Of a stretch of DNA of 64,000 nucleotides, positions 30,401-41,590 are shown in pieces (position 1 is the stretch's first letter; every line of letters starts with the position of its first letter). Made by a program: the position numbers and the translations under genes. Source of the stretch: Lineus longissimus (Eukaryota; Nemertea; Pilidiophora; Heteronemertea; Lineidae); NCBI RefSeq assembly GCF_910592395.1, contig NC_088319.1:7314001-7378000 (forward strand), written 5' to 3'. The notes under the pieces are model-generated. The model was given only the letters and a program-made list of their open reading frames with translations, had not been told where the DNA came from and searched no databases.

Positions 30401-33400
30401 ATCGATTATACAGCGGAGAGCCATTTGAGGGTGCACTAACATCCTTTTAGCTTGACTTGCATAATTATAGAGTTATAAGTAATTCTTATTCATTCAATAT
30501 TCAGAATTTTGATCAGTCTCATATGTACCTGCAATCGGGATACACTCCATAGCTTCTGCCACTTGCATCTCATCACTATCACTTGGTGTTTCTAACTCCA
30601 TGACTAGATGTTCTGCTCCTGAAATACAAAGAGTTTTTTGTTGAAGTAGTTTGATCTTTTTATCAAGTTAGTGTAAGCATTGTTCTCCCAGCTTTAGGTA
30701 CCAATGAGATCAAATTGTATCACACAAGTCATTCTAAACAACATACATTCACATAGGGACTTTGGAGCAGATTTCAGGTTGTATATCATCTTAAATTAAA
30801 CAATTAATCCCCGCACAACACCTCTGCTTTACACATTTGTCAACTGCCTATGACACTGAACTGAATAAGCATCTTACTTGAAACTATGACAAGCTCCAGA
30901 AGCTTTGCTACTGCAGCATCAATTGGTTTCTCATCAGTTGGTTCAAATGTCTGAATGATATCTTCTGACCCTGAAATGGATATGAACTACTATAAAAAAA
31001 AACTTCATTTTACAAGAATAAACTCAGTTGCCTTATAAAATTGTAATCCATAGTATAACCAGTTGGTTTCATCTTGTATATTATAAGAGGAGTGGGAAAA
31101 AATACGGTAACTCAGGATGGAATGGCTGCTATACTGTTTATTCTTTTCAAATTGGCTAACTACTCAACTTTTGTTGGGCCCATGAGCCGCCATGCCAGCA
31201 GAGGTAAAATGGGAGATGCCTGATAAACTAGCCAAGACACAATTTTGGATGAAAGAGGGCCACAACAAAATAATATTAAACAGAATCATTATAGAAACAT
31301 GTAACACTGATTATATCGTCTACAGAAAGTGGGATAGCATAACTACACAATACAAAAGATTCAGCTCTTACCAGGAATACGTGTTCCTATGATAACTTTA
31401 GTCCGGTGATCAAAAGCGGCAGTGACGTCAGTGGCTGAGTGCACTGAAAATAGACAGTATGCCCTGGTACACAAACATATCAATTTTTCACTTGCCTATA
31501 ATTCAAGTGCATAGTATGACCACCATATACAGCCAATGTTGGAATGTCTGAACGAGTAAAGCCTTAGATAATACAGGCATCAACACTTCCAATCACAGAC
31601 TATAGCATCCATCTCAAATGACTTGTCTCCCTAATTGTATTTTAAACAACTTCAAAACAATACATATCTGTTTCATGAAGAGCCGGAGTCTCAATACAAT
31701 ATTAAGTATATGTAGATTGGGCTAACCTGTTTCATAATCGACAGTGGGAGACAGTGCTTCCAAATTCATATTCCTCCAGAACTCCTGTACTTCACTGCAA
31801 ATATTACCAATGAGGCTTTTGATGGACTTCTCATGTTGATCACCGATATTGGTCCTTTTCATGCACAGTGAGCGTGGTGTCATCGACATACCAATGTGCT
31901 GCATCACATCAAGGGTCTGTTGAAAACGTAGAATACAAACAATTATAGAATCAGAAATATTTATCATTTACTCATGTAAGAGTTAAAAGCCCATTCTGAC
32001 GTCTTATTCATATCAAAACCATTCCTATTGTCAGACATGGACTTGCTATAACCATGGGCACAATACAAGGATTTATGACAAAATGAAGACCTTATCAGAC
32101 AGTTGCTTTGTTGTGATGATAAAAAATTTATGCTAAAGAAATAATGCCTACCTTATCAGTTGCACCACCATGGTCCAAAATTAACCCTGTCACATAGGCA
32201 GCCCTCGACAGCTCCTGGTTTCTTGCTCTTAGCAGAACCGCTCCACCATAAACCATCTTTGCAGAAGGTTCCTTTCCCGTTACGGCAATCAAGGTCTTTG
32301 CCAACAGTGGTGCACGAGATGACCATTCGTCAACAACATCTTTCCACTTAAACGTAACAAGGGATTCAGGGTCTGTGGAACGTAACATTGATTGATTCCT
32401 GTTACTGCACAGATTCTTACAGTCTGCTTTTAAGTCTTTGAGAACAAGTTCATTGAAGACTTGCTTCATAAGCAGACACTGATAAGCTGCAAAAGCAATA
32501 GCCCTGGGGGAGCGATAGTTGCAGATTGCCCTGCACACATTGCGGAGATCTTCATCATGGAGCACGCGTGACGACTTGTGACGACCACCTAAATGGTTGA
32601 TTGTTACCTGAATAAATATATTATTGTTAAACTAGCCCTCAATTTATTGATTTCAAGAAGGATAGGCCAGGCTAGCAACAATTCACTGAATTTTTGTTGA
32701 GAAGTAAAACTTCATAGTAGTTAAAGATCTAAATTGAACAATATCCTACAACTTTAGTGCCAATTAAAACCTCACACTGGTTAAACTAAGTATGACATAA
32801 CTTGCCTTTATAACATTAGCTTGATTTTCTTTTTCACTCTCATCAGCAAGCTCCTCATCGATCTGTGGTATTGCTGGTGTTGAAATTGGCACAGCCTGGG
32901 TTTTGCAAGGGGAGGGCCTAAAATCCAAACGTTTTTTACCACGCTGGCTTAGTGGAGCTGGGGTTGCAAATGGGGTTGCAAATGGTGATGGTATCAGTGT
33001 GGATGGGGATTCTGCAGCTTTTCTCTTCCCCTGGACAAGCCGCACCGGAGTGTGAAGTATCCTCCTGTTTAAGATGGGAATCCGTGATGGAGAAGGTTGA
33101 GTTGATCCTGGTGGAGAGAAGTTCGGCTTCTTCGCAACCGGAATCCGCGCCGGCGAGCATTGCATCTGTACTACTGGCTCGAACGCAGAAGGCTTGGGGG
33201 CAATAGTAACAGGGCGTGATTTTAACTTTGAACTGGTCGCGATCGTACTTGCACTACATGGTTTTGGCACATTGGCATTTTTGGCACCTCCTGCTCCTCC
33301 TGTTGAAAACCGGCAGAGAGTATGGAGCTCTTGAAGCAGACCATCTCTCTGTCGTTTAGTCTTTTCAAACTTGGTGGCCAATTCCTCATCAAACTTGATA

Positions 33401-33672
33401 ATTCTATTGAGTACAGTAAGGTGCTTAGGGCAGACAATGTCACTCTTACCATCACCTTTGTAAGGTTCCCTAAGCTTTACCGAACGAATGCCATGACCTG
33501 GTACCGGTGTAAAAGATGCAGATGCAGTAAATGATGGTGATAGGCCAGCTTCAATACGAGCAATTACAGGGAGGATTGACTTCAATTTTGGGTTAAAAAT
33601 CACTTTCCTACTCTTAGGGTTCGGCACCTCTTGCCCACGTAACCTGCACCGTCTGGAACACTCCACAGACAT
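27462..33672 (-). CDS. DUF6589-like transposase gene, 10 exons, 1,206 residues
   Basis: The exons join in phase with consensus splice sites: 33672-32806, 32589-32152, 31916-31727, 31443-31372, 30970-30878, 30618-30529, 30247-29553, 29347-29226, 28875-28693 and 28332-27462. They total 3,621 bp. The first intron has a GC-AG donor (AAG|GCAAGT). The N-terminus is basic and Ser/Pro-rich. The central and C-terminal parts resemble DUF6589 proteins: DNLDITVRPTYMTSE with QNKSLHWFL, then FGGDVLTNERAYSAQ, then HRPEGLHRVMNL and GTLYQLRNLINRRDV. One C2H2-type zinc finger (CPDC...H....H, after YYCPDCPASF) lies in the last exon. The motif order D..D, GGD..T, G.H..M parallels the Academ-like transposase at 6.8-11.6 kb. 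No in-frame stop or frameshift is needed, so the gene looks functional. Its family assignment is from recognition, and its transposase role is inference. Confidence 0.75.
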
Positions 33673-34354
33673 TGTAATAAATAGCACATATCGATGTATT
33701 TTGATCAAAAAGAGTCCTCGAAAAAATGTAAACACTACTACGCCATGATGACAGATAAAACCACATGTTTGCGAGGGTCAAAGGTCAATCAGCGCCATGA
33801 AACGCGTATTTTCATTAGCTGCTATTTTTAGAACATCCAGGTATTTATGAAAATTCTGAATTTTTCAGTGCTGTTCATTCGTATTGCGCGCACCCCGCTG
33901 CAAATTTATTTTATTACTTAATTAAAACACAATTACACGTCTACACAATGTTTAACAGCATAGAATGGATGAAGTATAAAACGATTTAACGATAGGATTA
34001 TCTTAAACTTTATTCATATACATTTTATTGTCATATAAAACACTATATATACATACATTACGCACAGTGTATCAGGTTATCAGAACAGCCACCCTTCGCT
34101 GTCGATTCTAATGGATTTTCTCAGGGTTTTGTATGGGACGTAGGAGTATCAAAAACCTGAAGCTCAGGATGAAAGTATTGCAGCAACAGCTCCCATAAGT
34201 CATGAATGTGGAATCCAAAAGTTCAGCTTAAATCTAAAACTATTCAGCAGTGATATAATACTGTAGTAACTTGTAATAAAATGAATCTAATATTTCTATC
34301 TGAACCAAAATTGTCATTGCAAGATAATTGATAGTCACAGTTAAGTAATTGGCA
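33673..34354. other. Upstream region of the DUF6589-like gene
   Basis: This holds the presumed promoter of the minus-strand gene and AT-rich DNA up to a small tandem repeat. I looked for an inverted counterpart of this region near 22.6-23.0 kb and saw none, so no transposon terminus could be placed here. Confidence 0.4.
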
Positions 34355-34470
34355 GTGTCAGTCCCAGCAGTTTCACAATATTGTCATTGCAAGTGTCAGT
34401 CTCAGCAGTTTCACAATATTGTCATTGCAAGTGTCAGTCTCAGCAGTTTCACACAATATTGTCATTACAA
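34355..34470 (+). repeat. 38-bp tandem repeat x3
   Basis: Three copies begin at 34355, 34393 and 34431 with GTGTCAGTCYCAGCAGTTTC. They adjoin the 3' end of the Gypsy coding region, where a 3' LTR would be expected, and may be a remnant of it. Confidence 0.85.
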
Positions 34471-34477
34471 ATGGTTT

Positions 34478-36185
34478 CTACCAGTAACTGAATGGCATTG
34501 GAGCTGGAAACATTGAGTAAGGTCCCCAAACAGGAACCCAATGCACAACAGGCCACACAGGCGGCTGATATGGCTGATAAACTGATACTGACTGAAGTGA
34601 TGGCCTTCCAAGTTCATTGTATGTAAACACTGGTGGCTTACGACGCGTTCTTGTACTTGCAGCTCTTGGCTCAAACACAGTAGCCTCGTAGTTGAGCTGA
34701 GGAGATTCAGCGCTTGGTTGAGGCCCAGAGTCAAGACTGGAGTCATCACTAATCGCAGAATTTTCACCATTGGTGTTACCATTACTAGTGTCTACTATAT
34801 CCCGAGTGTTCGTATTTTCAGCCACAAGTTCTATTGTCTCTGGAGACACTTCTGAGTTATTGCCAGTCTCCTCTCCCTGCCGATTAGAAAAATAGCCCAA
34901 GGCTATACCAACTATATCCTCATCACTGTCAGAGTCCGAGGTGTCACCAGCCGGAGGTTTCGGCAACTGAGAGTTAGCGCGAGTAGAACGGCGATTACTA
35001 GTAGCACGTGTAACAGTATCTTCAGTGTCCGGATTAGTATCAATAAGAGGCAGGCCTGGGCATGGCAATAGTAAATTACGATGGAGAACTCTCTCCCTAC
35101 CCGTGCCATCCTCTGCAATGACTGCGTACACAGGACTATACTGCTAATCTCCCTTTTGAGAGATTACGATGTGCACCTTGTCCTCCCAATGTGACCGGAG
35201 TTTTCCAGGGCCACCACGCTGACTCAGATTGCGCACTAAAACACAATCATCAACTTGCAAAGGCTGTCCATACACTTTCTGATCGTAATGTTTCTTACTG
35301 CGGGCTGCCGCAGTCTTCATGTGTGATGAAGCTATGTCTTGCGCCTGACACATAGCCTTTTGCCATTCCGTAACAAATGTCTCATAGTCTGTATTAGTAG
35401 TACCGGTATTGAGAGAAAATAGCGAGTCGACGGGCAGACGCGGTGATCTTCCAAAGAGGAGAAAGAACGGCGAATAGTTGGTTGCAGCATGCTTGGTGCA
35501 ATTGTAAGCAAAGATCACTTTGTTTACATGATCACTCCAACGACGCTTCTGAGTTTCCTCTAGAGATCGCAACATAGACAACAAAGTTCCGTTCATGCGT
35601 TCCACTTGGCCATCCCCCTAGGGATGGTACGGAGTCGTCCTGCTAGATGCCATACCTGCCATTTCTGTAGATTGCGAAACAAACTATTTTCGAACTCGGC
35701 GCCTTGATCATGATGGATACGCGCGGGAAATCCATACTTGAACACAAAGTCATTAAACAGTTTATTGGCTGCAGTTTTTGCAGATTTGTTTGAGGTGGGG
35801 TAGGCGACGGCAAATCTGCTAAAATGATCTACGAGCAATAGAATATATTCATGTCCACCCTTACTTTTCTCGAGATGTAAGAAATCCAAGGAAACAAGAT
35901 CAAATGGCGCAGATGATGTAATCGAAACCTGGGAGCACGAGTGTGCTTGTACGGCGCACGAGTGATGAGACAACGGCAACGGTTCTGAACATAGTCCTCA
36001 ATATCCTTCTGCATATGTGGCCAATAAAAACGTTCTCTAGCTAAATCAAGAACACGTTCACAGCCAAGATGACCCATGTCATCCTGCAGTTCCTTATATA
36101 CTAATGGGCGATAAGTCTTTGGTAATATGAGTTGTTTACAGTTCCCACTTTGGCGCCACAAGACACCATCGCTATCGAGGTGCAA
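34478..36185 (-). pseudogene. Gypsy integrase, broken
   Basis: Integrase inserts the cDNA into the host genome. Visible from N to C: an H2C2-type region (GHLGCERVLDLARERFYWP), core pieces with VSLDFLH and IHHDQGAEF, then [13 protein letters not shown] carrying the third acidic residue. The C-terminal tail has RERVLHRNLLLPCPG, typical of animal Gypsy elements. The reading frame changes near 35600 and 35880 and has a stop near 35145. The second Cys pair of the zinc finger is distorted (CRC). Not functional. Confidence 0.8.
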
Positions 36186-36501
36186 AGTCTTTCAGCTGCG
36201 GAACAAGACCTGAACATCATGAGGTTCACGTCTGCGACACTTGGATGCTGGTAACGATGCATCGTTGCGCAAAAACTCCATAACTCGGTGGATTGTCGGG
36301 TCCTGCCACTGCTTATCCTTAATTTCACTGGGAGACAAAGAAGTAAAAGTTCTAGTCGGTTCAGAGATCAGTAGTGGATCAACAGAGGATACCATTGCCC
36401 AGCAAGTAGTATCATCAGCCTGTTGTTGCACTGCTGCAATACTATCCTGGACATCCTTTCCATTAACAACCTCAGTACATTGTGCCATGTACTTTGAGAA
36501 A

Positions 36502-38480
36502 TCAAGGTAAGCGACTCAAAACGTCAGCGTCTATGTTATCCTTCCCGGGACGATACTTCAAATTTAAAGGGTACTGCGACAGTTCTGCCATCCACCGATG
36601 ACCAGTAGCGTTGAGTTTAGCCGTTGTGAAGATGTATGTAAGCGGATTATTGTCAGTGTATGCAGTGACCTCTGGAGCATAATACAAATAGGCTTTGAAT
36701 TTTTCGGTCACTGCCCATTTCAGAGCACGAAATTCTAACTTGCCAGAATGCATGTGGTAATTCTGTTCTGCGGGTGACAAAGTTCTGGAACCATATCCGA
36801 TTACACGTAATTCACCTTGTTGCATCTGGTAAAGAACGCAACTCAATCCATCCCCAGAGGCATCTGTATGGAGTACAAATGGTTTCTCCATGTCAGCGAA
36901 GGCCAGAACTGGGGTTTCTTGAGGTTTTCTAGCAATGTTTCAAGAAGCTCGTGGTGACGGGGCAACCATTTCACCGGAGTCTTCGATGATAACTGTCCAT
37001 TCTGCAAGGGTTTCCCCTTACTACCGGATGTCGGGTTACTGACAAGAGATGATGACTTTAACAAGTCATACAGCGGTTTCGCTTTCCTCGCAAAGTCAGG
37101 CACAAAAGAGCGGTAATACCCTAGAAATCAAAGGAGTTTCTGTAGATGACCCACAGTTTGTACAAGAGTGTCTTTAAGACTGTCAATAGCCGCTGTATCG
37201 CCAGGGTCAATGGTGTACCCACTTTCAGAGACCAGACACCCAACAAATCGCGCTTCATTGCGGAAAATATTACACTTAGAGGCTTTAAGCTTTCCTCCAC
37301 TTTTAATCACTTTACGCAGAATTTCGCGAACGTCATTGAGGTGGTCTAAAAATGATTTACTATATCCAATGATGTCATCCTGGTACGGAATGCAGATCTT
37401 GAACACTAGGTCAACCATGATATGGTACATGTGTCTTTGAAACGCCGGTGGCGCCCCCGAAATGCCAAATGGGATCCGTTCCCACTCATACAAACCCCAA
37501 GGAGTCGAGAAAGCGGTGAGTGGTCTCGACTCTTCATCAAGAAATCCTTGGTGATAAGCGCTACCAAAATCCGTAACAGAGAACTACGAGTTTCCACCCT
37601 GCATATCTAAGATGTCCTGGATTCGTAACAATGGATGGCGGTCCATAGCACAACGCGAGTTGAGTAAGCGATAGTCCCCACATACTCGTAGTTTACCGGA
37701 TTTTTTGCGGACACAGACGAGTGGTGACGAATAGTTAGAGTTGGACTTACGGAGCACACCTTTACGTATCAAGTCCTCGAGATAATCGCGCAACTCCTGA
37801 TACAAAGGTTTAGGTATAGACCGGTATGGTTGATTGCAGGGTTCCTTATCAACAAGCTTAATATGCTTTAGGTCATGCATGCAGCCCAAATCAGAGTCAT
37901 CACGCGCGAATGCGGCATTCTCCTCCCTAAGCATCTTTTCAACTAAACGTCTCTTATCCTGAGGCAAGTGACTTAGATCAATCGGAGGAAGCCAGTCGTC
38001 ATCGGTATTCTGACTGTCACTAGTGTCAGTACAAGCGGTATTCGGAGTGTCACTAGAATTTACATTATATAAATCACAAGTTGGGTTTGGAATACTAGTC
38101 GGTGGTAAGTCATACATTGTTTTGATCTCACAGAGCGATCCTATACTACAATGTTTCCCGAGAGTCAGTGGACGTGTTGACGGATTATGGATGCTTAATT
38201 TGATTTTAGCAAATGAACCTTTTGGTACCGATACAACGCAAGGCGGCAAAATAAGTTCATCACAATCGCTCTCCACATCATATGACTCAATGTTAATTAT
38301 CGGTTCAAACAACATCAGAGTTTCTTTGGACGACGGACACATATGCACTTTGAATGGTAACACTTGAACGCTCTGCGGGGGAATGACTACATCCCTTTCC
38401 CCAGACTTGACTTTATAAGAGTCCTTACTGGGTTTTTCCTGAATGAGGGAAATCAGTGTTGACCGCACTGATTCTTTCAC
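36502..38480 (-). pseudogene. Gypsy reverse transcriptase-RNase H, broken
   Basis: The RT fingers and palm are recognisable: VRKKSGKLRVCGDYRLLN, VTDFGSAYHQ and the active site YQDDIIGYS. A TAG sits where the family normally has Trp just before FS..D, near 37584, separating two pieces of the same domain. The RNase H begins LHTDASGDGLSCVL and ends with YRPGKDNIDADVLSRL. Frameshifts lie near 37110 and 36890. An N-terminal extension before the RT (about 37900-38480) looks like the linker from protease. Confidence 0.85.
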
Positions 38481-38492
38481 CGTGGGAAATAA

Positions 38493-39032
38493 TCAGGCCA
38501 TTTCCTCAGGTCTCGATTTCCTGGAAAGTTCCTCAATAACATTGTAACCAATAATCGGATGCTTTACAGTGTCTGCCGTGGCTACCAAAACCAGAACTCT
38601 AAGAGATTTTTGCGGAGTGTCATCTGTTGTTACAGAGCCAAAGTTCACCTCCACCCATCCAGTGAATGGAACCACAGTGCCATTCGCAGCACCCAACACC
38701 AGAGGTTCATTGATTAAGTCAGATATATCTCTGACTACAGCATCAGGCAGGTGTCTTGACATCTAGGTTTCTGAGACGATGCACACTTGTGCTCCCGTAT
38801 CCCACAAGGCGACACAGCTAACCCCATCGAAACTGAACCTTATTAGGCATTTGCGTCCGACGAGCGATACCAGCTTGTCCCTCCTGGGATCACGAGACAT
38901 TCCTGCATCAATATCAAAGACATCCGCGTTCCATGCCAACTCTGGGGACTCGGGTCTGGTGTTGGCCAGAGATGGACCTAATGCCTGTCCCGCGGCATCG
39001 GCCCCTGCCGGTTTAACCCCGCCTTTTTGCAA
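38493..39032 (-). pseudogene. Gypsy aspartic protease, broken
   Basis: The motif ALWDTGAQVCIVSE holds the catalytic DTG of retropepsins. A TAG follows at 38763-38765 in the same frame. The sequence then continues in frame (PLVLGAANGTVVPFTGWV) to a TGA at 38493-38495, so two nonsense changes split protease from RT. The protease would cut the polyprotein during particle maturation. Confidence 0.75.
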
Positions 39033-39985
39033 CCGCTCGAAAAATGTTCATCACTGTCACAAGACCAACAGTGATCAAATCTATCTTTCTTGGCAGCAAC
39101 GCAAGCTGTGCAACCACGGCGCTTAGTTTCCTTCGGCGCACTCACACCACGAGCCTGGGCATCAGCTTTCCCTGCCGTGTGGTGGGATCCTCCTTGCCCT
39201 TGCTTCGTTAATTGGTCCTGTATGGCCTTAACTTGTGCTGTTAGCGCAGCCAACTGCACAGTAAGCCCATCGGTTTCAGCGACAACCGGTTGCACGTTGA
39301 CTTTTCCAGCGGGCTTGGACACTGACACACCGATCTTTTGAATTCGTTCGGTCTCCGCCTGTATGGCCTTAACTTGTGCTGTTAGCGCAGCCAACTGCAC
39401 AGTAAGCCCATCGGTTTCAGCGACAACCGGTTGCACGTTGACTTTTCCAGCGGGCTTGGACACTGACACACCGATCTTTTGAATTCGTTCGGTCTCCGTC
39501 TGTGATGCCTTAAACATGGCCTCCATGAGGGACTCATCGTTGGCCCCATCTGCTAGAAATGCAGGCCTCACCTCCATTTTGATGTTTTGATTTTTGAGTC
39601 CCGTGAGGATGGATTGTCTCATCATGGAGTCGATGGGGGTCCTTGGATGCAAACATGACCTTCTGGCATAGGTCGAGCGCGCGCATAAGGTATTCTTCGG
39701 GCGTTTCGGTTGCGGTTTGGGTCAAATTGATCAGGTCTTTGTATGAAGCAGTGGCGTCTTTCTCTTTGAAGTGATAGCGGAGAAATTTTCGGAGGGTCTT
39801 AAGATTTAAGTCCGACTTTCCCTCTAGAAAACTCCTTAACGTGGTTCCTGCGGTGACCGCACGAATCACCGCCGCCACGATCTCCCTTTCGGTATACTTC
39901 TTTGCAACACCGGCCTCAATTTGGTGGGCCAAACTACCAAAAGTCAATTTGTCCTTGTCGCCAGGCTTTCCTATCTGCCCTGTTA
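38978..39985 (-). pseudogene. Gypsy gag, main part
   Basis: This is the capsid-like region (LTFGSLAHQIEAG, LRSFLEGKSDLNLKTLRK, ETPEEYLMRALDLCQK), a linker with a duplicated 47-codon block, and a zinc knuckle of C-x2-C-x4-H-x4-C form (CWSCDSDEHFSSGC) for RNA binding. A frameshift lies near 39640. The upstream part of the capsid is separated by the MITE at 39986-40723 and resumes beyond it in frame. Confidence 0.75.
39219..39500 (-). repeat. 141-bp tandem duplication in gag
   Basis: Bases 39219-39359 and 39360-39500 are near-identical. The 141-bp period is 47 codons, so the frame survives. The encoded block contains QKIGVSVSKPAGKV and LTVQLAALTAQVKAIQ, a likely short coiled coil. High identity means the duplication is young compared with the decay of the element. 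Confidence 0.85.
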
Positions 39986-40723
39986 GGCCATACTTTTTAT
40001 ATTTGTTGGATTACAACATTTTCATCTCCAAAACCATGGTAGAGGGGGGGAATAAAATTAAAAAAATAAAAATCCGATTTTTTGTGGACTTTTATTTTCA
40101 TTCCGTTTTGTATCGGACAAATGATTGCGAAATCCTAGGGGGGGGGAATAAAAAAAGGTCTAAAATGAAATAAAATTAAAGTATTTAATTTGAAAAGTAT
40201 GCATGAAACACATGAAGGCTATAATAGCAATAGACATCTCACTATCAGCAGTATTGAGAGATCATACAACTTAGAACACAAACAGGCATGGAGCCCAGGT
40301 TATGGCCGTAGATTTCCTGAATAGACCTCTGGAGGAGACACGGCCCCTTCAAAACAGAAACCAACAGCCATATCTTCTCGTCCCCGCCATCCATCTTTGC
40401 TGGAGGTCACGTGGTGTCAGTAACCTCGTCCCGAGGGTCATAGGCTTCATACACATACGGACCTGGGCTCGCCCCTAGATAAAGATTCTGGGTACAAGGT
40501 TGCCAAGTGAGCGAAGATGATGAGGAAAATACACAAGAATATTCTGAGTGGCGGCGTCTTTTTTTCGACCGACGAGAAAAAAAATGGATTGGCGCGAAAT
40601 TTGTGATCGGCGGGAAAAGAAAACTTCGTCAAAAACGTACTACCGGGACTTTTATTTTTATTTCACTTTTTCAAATATGATGGTCGGCGGATTTGTAATC
40701 CAACAAATATAAAAAGTATGGCC
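39986..40723. mobile_element. Harbinger-type MITE inserted in Gypsy gag
   Basis: The ends GGCCATACTTTTTATATTTG and their inverse match perfectly for 31 bp. TTA is duplicated at 39983-39985 and 40724-40726, the typical Harbinger target. Gag codons read RREFK on one side and GQIGKPGDKDKLTF on the other and rejoin in frame when the element and one TTA are removed. It has no ORF. Confidence 0.9.
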
Positions 40724-40726
40724 TTA

Positions 40727-40951
40727 TTTTAAATTCACGCCGCACATTGACTTCATTATTCGGAATGTGATCTGCTGGGGCAGGACGTGTGCTCAACGCT
40801 TTGGAGTACCTACTCGCAACTGCACTTACTGAAACTTGGCCAGAAGCTCAGTGTAATCCTTCTTGAGGTTCATTAATTCTTCCATGACCTCCAGACGATC
40901 ACCACCAGTGGCTCCTTCCTCCACTTCATCTTCGTTCTGTGATCCAGGCAT
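40727..40951 (-). pseudogene. Gypsy gag N-terminus
   Basis: An ATG at 40951 opens 41 codons (EDEVEEGATGGDRLEVMEEL) ending at a TAA (40826-40828). Beyond it another frame gives PADHIPNNEVNVRREFK up to the MITE. A frameshift near 40825 therefore separates the start from the rest of gag. Confidence 0.6.
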
Positions 40952-41364
40952 TTTGATGGCAACACTTCAGAAACAGGTACCACTCATTCCTGGGGACGAG
41001 GTTGACGAAAAAATTTGCCGTGCCACTTCCCATACATTGAGCAGTTCCAGTTCACCTGCACCCGAGGTTGCGAACACAATGTCAACCCACAGCCTACTTT
41101 TGACCGGGCATACAACGTCATCACAAGCTAAATACACGCAAGTTCGTGCTCATAACGGAGCATTATCGATAGTACTGTCTCTTCTAACGTCTACATACTT
41201 TAAATCAGTCTAAAAGCGTTGAGAACAACGTTTTTTAGCACCATTCTTTTCAGTCATCAAACAAAGAAAATCTCCGCCGGCGATTCCGATCCATGAATCG
41301 CCTCAGCAAAAACACGTAATCCTACTTGAATCTCAGCAAACAATTCTCAGCGTAAAAGTCAAAT

Positions 41365-41382
41365 ATCTCGGTGGGACCTCCA
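41365..41382 (-). promoter_or_regulatory. Primer-binding site matching tRNA-Gln
   Basis: The plus strand reads ATCTCGGTGGGACCTCCA, which equals the last 18 bases of an animal tRNA-Gln including CCA, recalled from the conserved sequence. In the element's sense this is a minus-strand-DNA primer site. Two bases further the plus strand begins TGTTAA, the expected inner edge of the 5' LTR. Confidence 0.7.
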
Positions 41383-41384
41383 AA

Positions 41385-41590
41385 TGTTAAATATATAAAG
41401 CGAACACTGTTCTTGGTGTTACAAACGGTATAATTTCTGCATAATTTCAAGTAGGGTCACAATCATTTTCCAAAACAGTGTGTTTTCATTTTTAGACTGA
41501 GGTAGGCAGGATTTTGGGCCTTCTCAACTACCATACACATGTCAATGCATGTCAAGGGATTTGGGACCTGAGACGGACAATGTCGACCTA
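41385..41590 (-). repeat. Putative 5' LTR remnant of the Gypsy element
   Basis: This is the position of an LTR directly outside the primer-binding site, with TGTT at its inner edge (ACA on the element strand). It runs about 200 bp before the unrelated tandem array starts. No second copy was found in the window, so the assignment rests on position only. Confidence 0.4.

Larger units (their letters stand above)
34471..41384 (-). mobile_element. Degenerate Ty3/Gypsy retrotransposon (internal region)
   Basis: On the minus strand the order is gag, protease, reverse transcriptase, RNase H, integrase, as in Ty3/Gypsy. An 18-base primer-binding site complementary to a tRNA-Gln 3' end lies at 41365-41382. 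Several in-frame stops and frameshifts interrupt the polyprotein, and a 738-bp MITE sits inside gag. Only a stub of the 5' LTR can be guessed after 41385, and no matching 3' LTR was found near 34.0-34.5 kb. The copy is dead. Confidence 0.85.

Noticed and set aside
22600-34100. Terminal inverted repeats bounding the helicase and DUF6589 gene pair
   Set aside because: I compared about 22.6-23.0 kb with the inverse of 33.7-34.0 kb and saw no convincing match; ends remain unplaced.
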